Assembly: GCA_020446815.1 (NCBI GenBank) | Contig: JAGRDY010000031.1 | Span: forward strand, 1 to 64,000 | Reading direction: 5' to 3' | DNA: 64,000 nucleotides | DNA from: Paracoccaceae bacterium | Lineage (GTDB): Bacteria > Pseudomonadota > Alphaproteobacteria > Rhodobacterales > Rhodobacteraceae | In this document: positions 16,837 to 24,325 of the stretch, in pieces | Layout: every line of letters begins with the position of its first letter | Numbering within the stretch: position 1 is the stretch's first letter | Notes under the pieces: generated by a model | Databases searched by the model: none | Told to the model about the DNA's origin: nothing | The model's input: only the letters and a program-made list of their open reading frames with translations | Program-made: the position numbers and the translations under genes

Positions 16837-17972
16837 GCGTGCGCATTGAGCGTGTCGATGTCCACTGCCTTCAGGATCCGGCCGCGGGGCATTTCCGATT
16901 CGAGGGCAGCTACCAGAATGTCGTCGTCGTGGTCCATGGCGACAACGGCCTCGCCGGCATAGGCGAAACCGATTCGCCACCCTCGGTGATCCGGTCGATC
17001 ATCGAGATGCCCACCTACAATTCCCTCGCCATGGGCCTGTCCGAGGTCGTCACCGGACAGCCGGTCGACGATCCGCGCGCGCTCTGGGACGCGATGTACG
17101 GCGCCACGCAGTGGTTCGGGCGGCATGGCGCGGCCATCCATGCGATCTCGGCGCTCGACATCGCGATCTGGGATCTGCATGCCAGGTCGCGGGGCAAGCC
17201 GGTCCATGCCGTCCTCGGCACCGCCCGCCGCGACCGGCTGCCGGCCTATGCGACGATCTACCCGATGGCCGCGACGCCCGAGGGCATCACCGCCCAGATC
17301 ACGCCCCTGCGCGAGCGCGGTTTTCGCAACATCAAGTTCTGCGTCGATCCGTGGTGGTCCGACATCGCCCTCGTGCATGCCAACCTGCGCCATCTGCGCC
17401 GCATCGTCGGGCCGGATTTCGGCCTCATGCTCGACGTGGCGCAGGAATTCGACCGCCTCGCGCAGATCGTGCCGTTCGTCGGGCTTCTCGAAGAGATCGG
17501 CGTGCGCTGGATCGAGGCGCCGTTCGCGCTCGACAACCTTGCCGACCACGTCGCGCTCAAATCGAAGACCCGGCTTGCGATCGCGGTCGGGGATCTGGGC
17601 GTCACCACCTGCAAGGAGTTCCGCCCGTTTCTGGATGCGGGCGCGATCGACATCGCCCAGCCCGATCTCACCATGTTCGGCGGGCTCACCGAGGCGATGC
17701 GCCTCGAGGGAATGTTGCGCGGCACCGGGGTGCGCATCGTTCCCCATGGCTACAACAGCGACATCACCATCGCGGCGAACCTGCATTTCGCGGCGACGCT
17801 CGCGGACGAGACCTTTATCGAGTATTCCACCAGCCCGGCGCGGCTGCGGCGCGAGCTGTGCAGCGGGCTGCCGCCGGTCGAGGACGACGGCACGATCGCC
17901 GTTCCGCAGGCGCCGGGGCTGGGGCTCACCCTCGACCGGGCCCTGATCGACGAGCTGAGCGTGGCGCGCTGA
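16833..17972 (+). CDS. Mandelate racemase/muconate lactonizing enzyme family protein
   Basis: A 379-residue enolase-superfamily member. The N-terminal cap has AAIHAISALDIAIWDLHARS. Barrel features are NIKFCVDPWW (strand 2 Lys), LMLDVAQEF (Asp), WIEAPFALDN (Glu), AIAVGDLG, then DIAQPDLTMFGG and IVPHGYNSDI. These supply the Asp and His of a mandelate-racemase-type acid-base dyad, followed by FIEYS. It is therefore closer to the MR/acid-sugar branch than the three Lys-type paralogues further right. ATG 16833 overlaps the upstream TGA by 4 bases. It meets the aminotransferase operon tail to tail. Confidence 0.8.
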   Translation: MSVRIERVDVHCLQDPAAGHFRFEGSYQNVVVVVHGDNGLAGIGETDSPPSVIRSIIEMPTYNSLAMGLSEVVTGQPVDDPRALWDAMYGATQWFGRHGAAIHAISALDIAIWDLHARSRGKPVHAVLGTARRDRLPAYATIYPMAATPEGITAQITPLRERGFRNIKFCVDPWWSDIALVHANLRHLRRIVGPDFGLMLDVAQEFDRLAQIVPFVGLLEEIGVRWIEAPFALDNLADHVALKSKTRLAIAVGDLGVTTCKEFRPFLDAGAIDIAQPDLTMFGGLTEAMRLEGMLRGTGVRIVPHGYNSDITIAANLHFAATLADETFIEYSTSPARLRRELCSGLPPVEDDGTIAVPQAPGLGLTLDRALIDELSVAR

Positions 17973-18065
17973 GGCGTCGGGCCCCGGGCGGCACCGCGCG
18001 GACTGGCCGGGTCGGCCGCGATGGGCGCTGCCCGCGCCAGTACGTTCAGGCGCGTTCGGGTTCGT

Positions 18066-19340
18066 TCAGGCGATCGCCTCCGTGGCCCTGACGATCGCCG
18101 CCTCGGTCATCGCGAAATCCTCCTCGGTGAGGGCGAGACAGGGGTAGACCTTGCCGGGTGACTTGAAGATGCCGTTGGCGCGCAGGGCCGCGTTGAAGGC
18201 CGCACTCCTTTGCGTGTCGGCGGCGGCCACGTCGCGATAGCTGCGCACGTTGCGGTCGGTGAAGACGACGTCGAAGAGCATCGGATGGCCGACGATGCGG
18301 TGGTCGATGCCGGCCGCGTCGAGATGGCGCGCGAACATCGCCTGAAGCCGCTCGCCATGGGCGCGCAGCCGCCCGTAGGCGCCGTCGCGGCGCAGGATCT
18401 CCATCGTCTTCAGCCCCGCGACCGCGGCGGCCGGGTTGCCCGAGAGCGTCCCCAGCATCATCAGCCAGCGGTCCGCCCCGACGGCGGCCTTGTCGAAATG
18501 ATCCATGATATCCTTGCGCCCGGCCACCGCGGCAAGGGGAAAGCCGCCGCCGATGATCTTGCCAAGTGTGCACAGATCGGGGGTCACGCCATATTCTTCC
18601 TGGGCGCCACCATAGGCAAAGCGAAAGCCGGTCACGACCTCGTCGAAGATGAGCACGATGCCGTAGCGGTCGCATAGCCCGCGCACCGCCTGCAAAAAGC
18701 CCGGCAGGGGCGGGATGATGCGCTGGAGCGGCTCGACGATGAGGCCGGCGATGTCGGCCCCGTGTTCGGCCAGCAGGCTGTCGAGATAGTCGAGATCGTT
18801 GAACGGGGCGATCAGCATCCCGGCCCTGACCGCCTCGGGGATGCCGGCGCTGTCGGGGACCGCCTGGGGAAAGTTCACCAGCCGCGTCGGCGCGAGGCTC
18901 ATCTGCGCCTCGGCGGACATGCCGTGATAGCCGCCCTCGAACTTGAGGATCTTGTCGCGCCCGGTGGCCGCACGGGCAAGTCGCATCGCATACATGTCCG
19001 CCTCTCCGCCCGAGGCGAGAAAGCGCACTTGTTCGGCGCAGGCGACCGCGCGGCAGATTTCCTCGGCCAGGTCCACCGCCGCGGCGTTGTTGGCAAAGAA
19101 GGTCATGCCACGGGGAAGTTGTTCGGCAACTGCCTCGAGCACCTCGGGGTGGCCGTGCCCCAGCAACATCGGGCCCGAGCCGATGAGATAGTCGACATAT
19201 TCGCGCCCGTCCTCGTCCCAGACGCGCGAACCCCTGCCTTCGCGGATAAAGATCGAGGGGTCGAAATTGCCCAGGCCACCCGCGGGCAGCACCGCGCGGG
19301 CGCGGTCGGCCAGAGTCTGCATCGGGGTCTTGTCGAGCAT
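18066..19340 (-). CDS. Class III aminotransferase, glutamate-1-semialdehyde aminomutase-like
   Basis: A 424-residue PLP enzyme. It has the N-terminal VWDEDGREYVDYLIGSGPML, the phosphate-site region FLASGGEADMYAMRLARA, the cofactor Asp at about 233 (LIFDEVVTGFRFAY), and the Schiff-base Lys261 in LGKIIGGGFPLAAVAG. Relatives include HemL, but the operon context makes a catabolic role likelier than tetrapyrrole synthesis. It could transaminate an omega-amino acid or an amino-semialdehyde, or catalyse a 1,2-amino shift. It is the last gene of the seven-gene operon, 9 bases after an enolase gene, with AGGAGG as ribosome site. Confidence 0.85.
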   Translation of the reverse strand: MLDKTPMQTLADRARAVLPAGGLGNFDPSIFIREGRGSRVWDEDGREYVDYLIGSGPMLLGHGHPEVLEAVAEQLPRGMTFFANNAAAVDLAEEICRAVACAEQVRFLASGGEADMYAMRLARAATGRDKILKFEGGYHGMSAEAQMSLAPTRLVNFPQAVPDSAGIPEAVRAGMLIAPFNDLDYLDSLLAEHGADIAGLIVEPLQRIIPPLPGFLQAVRGLCDRYGIVLIFDEVVTGFRFAYGGAQEEYGVTPDLCTLGKIIGGGFPLAAVAGRKDIMDHFDKAAVGADRWLMMLGTLSGNPAAAVAGLKTMEILRRDGAYGRLRAHGERLQAMFARHLDAAGIDHRIVGHPMLFDVVFTDRNVRSYRDVAAADTQRSAAFNAALRANGIFKSPGKVYPCLALTEEDFAMTEAAIVRATEAIA

Positions 19341-19349
19341 GGTTTCCTC

Positions 19350-20453
19350 CTAATCGATAATGGCCACGGGCTGGCCCAGCATGTCGGGGTCGGGCGTCAC
19401 GCCGAGGCCCTCGCCCTCGGGAGGGGCGATCCGCCCGCCGCGGCGGACGGGGGCGCCGGGATCGAGGCGCGGACCCACATAATGCGACAGATCGCAGGTG
19501 TTGAGCACCATCCGCGCCGGTGTCGCGGCGGCGAGATGCAAGAGCGCAGCGGTGGTGATGTCCGATCCCCAGGTGTCCTCGATGCACATCCTGGCGCCCA
19601 GATGCAGGCACAGATCGCGCGCCCGGCGCGACGCCGAAAGGCCGCCGAACTTCGACAGTTTGATCGCGACGGCATCCATGCACCCCAATTCATAGGCTCT
19701 GAGCAGCGAGGCCGGATCGTGCCCGTTCTCGTCGATCTTCATCGGCAGGCCGGTCGCGGCCCGCACCGCCGCGCATTCCTCGAGCGTCGGGCAGGGCTGT
19801 TCGAGCATCACGTCGAGGCCCGCCACCGCCCGGCCGACCCGCGTCGCGTCGAGCCGCGTTGCGCCGCAGTTCCAGTCGCCATAGACCAGCGGGCCGGGGC
19901 CCACCGCCTCGCGCACCAGCCTCAGGCGCGCGGCATCTTCCTGCCAGTCGCCCGCGGCGCCGAGCTTGACCTGGAACTGGGTCATGCCCCCGGCCTGCGC
20001 CTCGCGTGCGATGCGGGCCATCTCCTCGGGGGCGACGCAGGTGATCGAATGATAGAGCGGCATGTCCGCCGCCTGCCGCCCGCCCAGAAGCGCGTGCACG
20101 GGCAGGCCGGCGGCCTTGCCGGTGATGTCCCAGAGCGCCATGTCGAGGGCGGACTTGGCGTAAGGATGGCCTTGCAGCCACGCCTCGGCGCGCTCCATCA
20201 CCGCCTCGGGGCCGACCGGATCGGCGCCGATCACCACCGGCGCGAGATATTCCAGCGCCGGGCGCACGCCTTCGGCATAGGCGGGCAGGTAGTGCGGGAT
20301 CGGGCAGACCTCGCCCCAGCCCTCGATGCCGGCATCGGTCTGCGCGCGCAGAACGACCGAGCTGACCGTATCGCAGGTCTTGCCTCCGGCCATATGATAG
20401 GTGAGGTGACTGGTGAGCGGCACCTCCCAGAGCGTGAGCTTGGTGATTTTCAT
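19350..20453 (-). CDS. Enolase-superfamily epimerase/dehydratase, paralogue 1 (MLE-type lysines)
   Basis: A 367-residue enzyme. MLE-subgroup barrel residues are visible: FQVKLGAAGDW (strand 2 Lys), VYGDWNCGA (Asp), MLEQPCPTLEEC (Glu), MKIDENGHD (Asp/Glu) and VAIKLSKFGGLSASRRA (strand 6 Lys), then IEDTWGSDI. The lysine pair and the LEQPC segment resemble the 4-hydroxyproline-betaine 2-epimerase and cis-3-hydroxyproline dehydratase group. The reaction is therefore probably at the alpha carbon of a proline-like or other amino acid. It overlaps the upstream enolase by 4 bases and precedes the aminotransferase. Confidence 0.8.
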   Translation of the reverse strand: MKITKLTLWEVPLTSHLTYHMAGGKTCDTVSSVVLRAQTDAGIEGWGEVCPIPHYLPAYAEGVRPALEYLAPVVIGADPVGPEAVMERAEAWLQGHPYAKSALDMALWDITGKAAGLPVHALLGGRQAADMPLYHSITCVAPEEMARIAREAQAGGMTQFQVKLGAAGDWQEDAARLRLVREAVGPGPLVYGDWNCGATRLDATRVGRAVAGLDVMLEQPCPTLEECAAVRAATGLPMKIDENGHDPASLLRAYELGCMDAVAIKLSKFGGLSASRRARDLCLHLGARMCIEDTWGSDITTAALLHLAAATPARMVLNTCDLSHYVGPRLDPGAPVRRGGRIAPPEGEGLGVTPDPDMLGQPVAIID

Positions 20454-21565
20454 CGCGGGGCCTCATGAATTGCGACAGGATCGCCCAGCCGCCCGGTTTC
20501 GGGGGCGACGCCCAGCCCCGGCGAGGAGGGCGGCGTGGCGAAGCCGCCTTCGTTGCGCGCACCCTGACCGGGGACCGGATCGACCGAGAGGTGATAGTGG
20601 CAGAGCCAGCTCGCGAGCCGGTTCGCCTCGGGGGTGGCGCTGGCAAGGTGGATGGCGGCGGTGTCGGCGAGCGCCGAGCCGCCCAGATCCTCGATATGCA
20701 TCTGCCAGCCGACCGAGACGCCAAAATCGCGGATCTGAAGCGCCTTGGTCAGCCCGCCGACCCGGTTGGGCTTGACCTTGACTCCCTCGCAGGCGCCAAG
20801 CCGCCAGGCCTCCAGATGGTCCTGGAAGGTGTGAAGACATTCATCAAGCATGATCGGGTTGGCAACGCGGCCCGCCACATGCGCGCATTGGTCGAGCGTC
20901 TCACAGGGCTGCTCCACCCAGTCGCGCGCGGCGACCGAATTCAGGACCTGCACCGCGACGGCGGGTGTCCAGGCGCGGTTGATATCGTAGGTGACCTTCT
21001 CGCCGCGCGGCAAGGCGGCCGAGATCGCCTCGATCCGCGCGATGTCGGCGCCGATGTCATCGCCGCCGAGCTTGGCGGAATGGACCCGGTAGCCCTTCTG
21101 GCTGGCGCTGCGGATCAGCGCGATCATCTCTTCCGGCGTGCCGGTCGAGATCGAGGAATTGACCGCGACCGGCGCCGCCCGGTCGCCGCCGAAAAGCTGC
21201 CACAGCGGCAGGCCGGACACCTGCCCCAGAATGTCCCATGCCGCCATGTCGATCGCCGACTTGACGTAGAGATGACCGGGAAGCTGGATGTCCATCGCCT
21301 CGTTGAGCGCGCGCAAGGCGCGCGGATCACGGCCGAGAACGGCCGGCGCGAGCGTCGCGATGCCAGCCCGGATGCCCGGCCCGTGCGCGGGCAGATAGGT
21401 CGTGCCCCAGGGACAGCCTTCGCCCCAGCCCGTGATACCTTCGTCGGTGTCGAGGCGCACGAAGGTCGAATCGAGTCGCTCGAACTTCAGCCGGCCACCC
21501 GACAGCCAGTAGGGCTGTGAGAGGGGCAGGTCGATGGCCCAGACGGTGATGCGGGTGATCTTCAT
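20450..21565 (-). CDS. Enolase-superfamily epimerase/dehydratase, paralogue 2
   Basis: A 371-residue relative of its two flanking genes. Barrel signatures are HSAKLGGDDIGAD (strand 2 Lys), TYDINRAWTP (Asp), WVEQPCETLDQC (Glu), IMLDECLHTF (Asp/Glu) and GVKVKPNRVGGLTKALQIRD (strand 6 Lys), then MHIEDLGGSA. The N-terminal cap contains VKSAIDMAAWDILGQVSGLP. The different residues around strand 2 (Ser in place of the first Lys or Gln) and strand 6 (Pro-Asn-Arg) suggest a distinct substrate from paralogues 1 and 3. It overlaps both neighbours by 4 bases. Confidence 0.8.
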   Translation of the reverse strand: MKITRITVWAIDLPLSQPYWLSGGRLKFERLDSTFVRLDTDEGITGWGEGCPWGTTYLPAHGPGIRAGIATLAPAVLGRDPRALRALNEAMDIQLPGHLYVKSAIDMAAWDILGQVSGLPLWQLFGGDRAAPVAVNSSISTGTPEEMIALIRSASQKGYRVHSAKLGGDDIGADIARIEAISAALPRGEKVTYDINRAWTPAVAVQVLNSVAARDWVEQPCETLDQCAHVAGRVANPIMLDECLHTFQDHLEAWRLGACEGVKVKPNRVGGLTKALQIRDFGVSVGWQMHIEDLGGSALADTAAIHLASATPEANRLASWLCHYHLSVDPVPGQGARNEGGFATPPSSPGLGVAPETGRLGDPVAIHEAPR

Positions 21566-22668
21566 GGTGCGTACTCTCCAACCGCGGGTCCCAGGCTGTC
21601 GAAATCGGGCACGACGCCCAGACCTGGAGTGTCACTGGCGACAAGCCGGCCGTCGCGCGTCGTGGGGCCACCGATTCCGGTCGAGCGCGTGTTGTAGTTC
21701 ATCAGATCGGTCGTGTTCTGCAGATATTCCTCGGGCGTCGACGCGGCGAAGTGCGCTACGGCCGCGGATGTGATTTCGCCCCCCCAGGTATCTTCGCTGA
21801 CCACCGCGATGCGGTTGTCGATCAGAAAATCGCGCACCCGCCGGGCTTTCGACAGCCCGCCTAGGTTGGAAATCTTGAGGCAGCAGACCTCGGCGCCGCG
21901 ATCGGCGACGATGCGCTGCGCCGCCGCCATCCCGGTCACGCATTCGTCGAGCTTCATCGGCTGCTCGGCCACCCGGCGGACCTGCTGGCATTCCTCGTAG
22001 CTCCGGCACGGCTGTTCGAGGATGTAGTCTAGATCGCGCGTCGCCCGCGCTACCCGGATCGCGTTGTCGACCCGCCAGCCCTGATTGGCGTCAGCCATCG
22101 CCTTTTCGCCTCGCCGCAGCAGCGCGACACCCGCGCGGATGCGGTCGATGTCCTCTGACCAGTCGCCGCCGACCTTGATCTGGAACTGGCGGTAGCCCTG
22201 TGCGCGGTAGGTCTCCATCTCGGCGATGGTCTCGTCCACCGGCTTCTGGGGCGCCACCCGGTACATCGGCGCGGCCGGCGTCAGCTTGCCGCCCAGCAGC
22301 ATCCACACCGGCTGGCCCGCGGCCTGCCCGAGGATGTCCCAGCAGGCCGCGTCGAAGGGCGCCTTGGCGTAGCCGTGGCCCTGGATGACATCATCCATCA
22401 GCCGCTCGATCCGGGCCACCTGGCGCGGGTCCTGCCCCAGCAGCGCCGGCGCGATGAGACGGGCAGCGGCCTCGACACCTTCGGAATGGGCGACCATGTA
22501 GTTCTCGCCGCAGGGCGTGAACTCGCCGCAGCCCCGCAGCCCGGCATCAGTGTCGATGACCACGACCGAGGCGCGCGCCGTCGAGATCGCGTTGCCCGCG
22601 CCCCAGACATAGGTGCCGCCGACATAGGGAAGCTCGGTCCTGTAGACGCGGATTCGGGTGATCTTCAT
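21562..22668 (-). CDS. Enolase-superfamily epimerase/dehydratase, paralogue 3
   Basis: A 368-residue enzyme with barrel signatures FQIKVGGDWSEDI, AMADANQGWRVD, YILEQPCRSYEEC, MKLDECVTG and CLKISNLGGLSKARRVRDF, then SEDTWGGEI. The QIK-G strand-2 and LEQPC motifs are the closest of the three to the betaine 2-epimerase/hydroxyproline dehydratase group. The start at 22668 is chosen because its ATG overlaps the TGA of the DddQ-like gene, giving the same 4-base coupling as elsewhere in the operon. A longer frame runs into that gene. Confidence 0.8.
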   Translation of the reverse strand: MKITRIRVYRTELPYVGGTYVWGAGNAISTARASVVVIDTDAGLRGCGEFTPCGENYMVAHSEGVEAAARLIAPALLGQDPRQVARIERLMDDVIQGHGYAKAPFDAACWDILGQAAGQPVWMLLGGKLTPAAPMYRVAPQKPVDETIAEMETYRAQGYRQFQIKVGGDWSEDIDRIRAGVALLRRGEKAMADANQGWRVDNAIRVARATRDLDYILEQPCRSYEECQQVRRVAEQPMKLDECVTGMAAAQRIVADRGAEVCCLKISNLGGLSKARRVRDFLIDNRIAVVSEDTWGGEITSAAVAHFAASTPEEYLQNTTDLMNYNTRSTGIGGPTTRDGRLVASDTPGLGVVPDFDSLGPAVGEYAP

Positions 22669-23252
22669 GACGTGCCCATCCTTGGTGCGCCGGCCAACCC
22701 CGGCCCCCGCCACAGGACCAGCGCCAGCACAGGTTCGTCATGGGTATCCATCGCGTGGGGCTGCAAGGGCGCATGGTGCCGCGTGCCCTCGGGGCCGATC
22801 ACCGCCGACGGCTGCCCTTCGGTGTGAAACTCGGCGGCGCCGGCGAGGATGTAGTAAAGTTCCTCTGCCTCGTGCAGATGAACGGGGTAATGCAGGCCCG
22901 CGCCCCACCACGCGAGGTAGGCGCGGGTGGCGTGTGACCCGAAGTGCCCGCCTGGCCCCACGATCTCGAACCAGCCGTAGCGGTTGAGGAAATCGCGCCC
23001 GACCTCAGCCTCGGTGTAGGTCTGTTGCCAGTGTGCATGGGGGGCCGCGGCCTTGACTGCGCGCACCACGGGCGCTGTCCGGGTCGACGTGCGCGCCGAC
23101 ATGGCCTGCAGAAGCGCGATGCCCGGGATGGCCAGCGGCTCGCAGGGCCGGGGGGGCGCAGCCTCGGGCCATTCCGCAAAGTCGCGCAGCGCTGGCACCT
23201 CGCGAACCAGATCGCCGGCGGCCGTCTTCAGCGTTTCAAGGGCCGCGTTCAT
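22665..23252 (-). CDS. dddQ: Cupin DMSP lyase, DddQ-like
   Basis: A 195-residue single-domain cupin. The metal-site motif G-x5-HxH-x3-E-x6-G is complete: Gly119, His125, His127, Glu131, Gly138 (HYPVHLHEAEELYYILAG). A fourth ligand, His166, lies in QPHAM. Other features shared with the DMSP lyase family are HWQQTYTEAEVG, FLNRYGWFEIVGP and the terminal LALVLWRG. These metalloenzymes cleave dimethylsulfoniopropionate to dimethyl sulfide and acrylate. Length matches DddQ. It sits between an oxidoreductase and three enolases with 4-base overlaps on both sides. A shift to a different betaine-like substrate is possible. Confidence 0.8.
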   Translation of the reverse strand: MNAALETLKTAAGDLVREVPALRDFAEWPEAAPPRPCEPLAIPGIALLQAMSARTSTRTAPVVRAVKAAAPHAHWQQTYTEAEVGRDFLNRYGWFEIVGPGGHFGSHATRAYLAWWGAGLHYPVHLHEAEELYYILAGAAEFHTEGQPSAVIGPEGTRHHAPLQPHAMDTHDEPVLALVLWRGPGLAGAPRMGTS

Positions 23253-24325
23253 GGCACCACCACGATGTTGCCGGTGTGGCGCTTTTCGATGAAGGCCGCC
23301 TGCGCCTCGCGAAGCCGGTTCAGCGGATAGGTCGCGGCCAGCACGGGGCGGATCTCGCCGCGTTCGATGTAGCGCACGACATCGGCGAAGACCCCGCGCG
23401 GGATGACGGTCGAGCCGGTGAAGGTCAGGTCGCGCAAATAAAGCGTGCGCAGGTCGAGCGTGACCATGGGGCCGGCGATCGCGCCCGAACAGGTATAGCG
23501 CCCGCCCCGTTCGAGCACGTCGATCAGCCGCGCCCAGTAGGGGCCGCCGACGATGTCGGCCACCACCGTCACCTTGTCACCCCCGAGCGCCGCGCGCAGA
23601 TCGCCGGGCGCGCGCGGCAGGATGCGGTCGGGGCCGAGCCGGGCGACATCGGCGTGCTTGGCCTCGGACGCCATGGCGATCACCCGCGCGCCGCGGCGCC
23701 GGGCAAGCTGCACCAGCGCGCCCCCCACGCCGCCCGACGCGCCGGGCACCAGCACCGTGTCGCCGGCGCCGACGCCCGCGCGCGCCAGCATCCCCTCGGC
23801 GGTGGTGTAGGAGCACGAAAAGGTCGCCAGTTCAGCATCGCTCAGATCCGACTGGACGACCGCCAGGTTGCGCGCGTCGATGGTGGTGAACTCGGCAAAG
23901 CCGCCGTCGATCTCCGAGCCGAAATAGCCCGCCTTGTCCTTGTTGTCGGGATCGGACCAGTCGCGCAGCCAGGCGTCGACCATCACCCGCCGGCCGACCA
24001 GGGCGGGATCCGCGCCTTCGCCGACGGCCACGACCTCGCCCACCGCGTCGGCGCCCTGGATGCGCGGAAAGACGATGGGCGCACCGCCCCAGCTCGGGTC
24101 CTGCTCGCCCACATCGGTGTAGGCGTCGCCGGTCGTCGCCTCGTCCACCGTCTTGGAGTACCACCCCGAGCGCGTGTTCACGTCGGTGTTGTTGAGCCCG
24201 CAGGCGCGCACCCGGATCAGCGCCTCCATCGCGCCCGGCTCGGGCCTCGGCCAGTCCTCGTGCCAGACATATCTGTCGAGCCCGCCATGACCGGTCAGCA
24301 CCATTGCCTTCATCGTCGCGGTCAT
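23249..24325 (-). CDS. MDR-family NAD(P)H oxidoreductase (zinc ADH/quinone reductase type)
   Basis: A 358-residue medium-chain dehydrogenase/reductase. The N-terminal GroES-like domain has RACGLNNTDVNTRSGWY, where the Asn-Thr-Asp replaces the usual zinc-binding Cys-His, as in quinone or enoyl reductases. The Rossmann domain carries TVLVPGASGGVGGALVQLAR and the C-terminus IERGEIRPVLAATYPLNRL. In the context of a DMSP lyase it might reduce an acrylate-derived or other enoyl intermediate, but it is not obviously AcuI. It overlaps both neighbours by 4 bases. A second ATG at 24313 could also be used. Confidence 0.75.
   Translation of the reverse strand: MTATMKAMVLTGHGGLDRYVWHEDWPRPEPGAMEALIRVRACGLNNTDVNTRSGWYSKTVDEATTGDAYTDVGEQDPSWGGAPIVFPRIQGADAVGEVVAVGEGADPALVGRRVMVDAWLRDWSDPDNKDKAGYFGSEIDGGFAEFTTIDARNLAVVQSDLSDAELATFSCSYTTAEGMLARAGVGAGDTVLVPGASGGVGGALVQLARRRGARVIAMASEAKHADVARLGPDRILPRAPGDLRAALGGDKVTVVADIVGGPYWARLIDVLERGGRYTCSGAIAGPMVTLDLRTLYLRDLTFTGSTVIPRGVFADVVRYIERGEIRPVLAATYPLNRLREAQAAFIEKRHTGNIVVVP

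Noticed and set aside
15424-16980. Long minus-strand open frame of about 520 codons
   Set aside because: Antisense to the first enolase gene and to the LysR tail; no start signal or domain.
18066-19340. HemL (glutamate-1-semialdehyde aminomutase) for tetrapyrrole synthesis
   Set aside because: Alphaproteobacteria generally make 5-aminolevulinate by the HemA condensation, and the gene is the tail of a catabolic operon.
18762-20468. Long plus-strand open frame of about 570 codons
   Set aside because: Antisense across two real genes (aminotransferase and enolase), crossing their boundary, which a real gene would not do.
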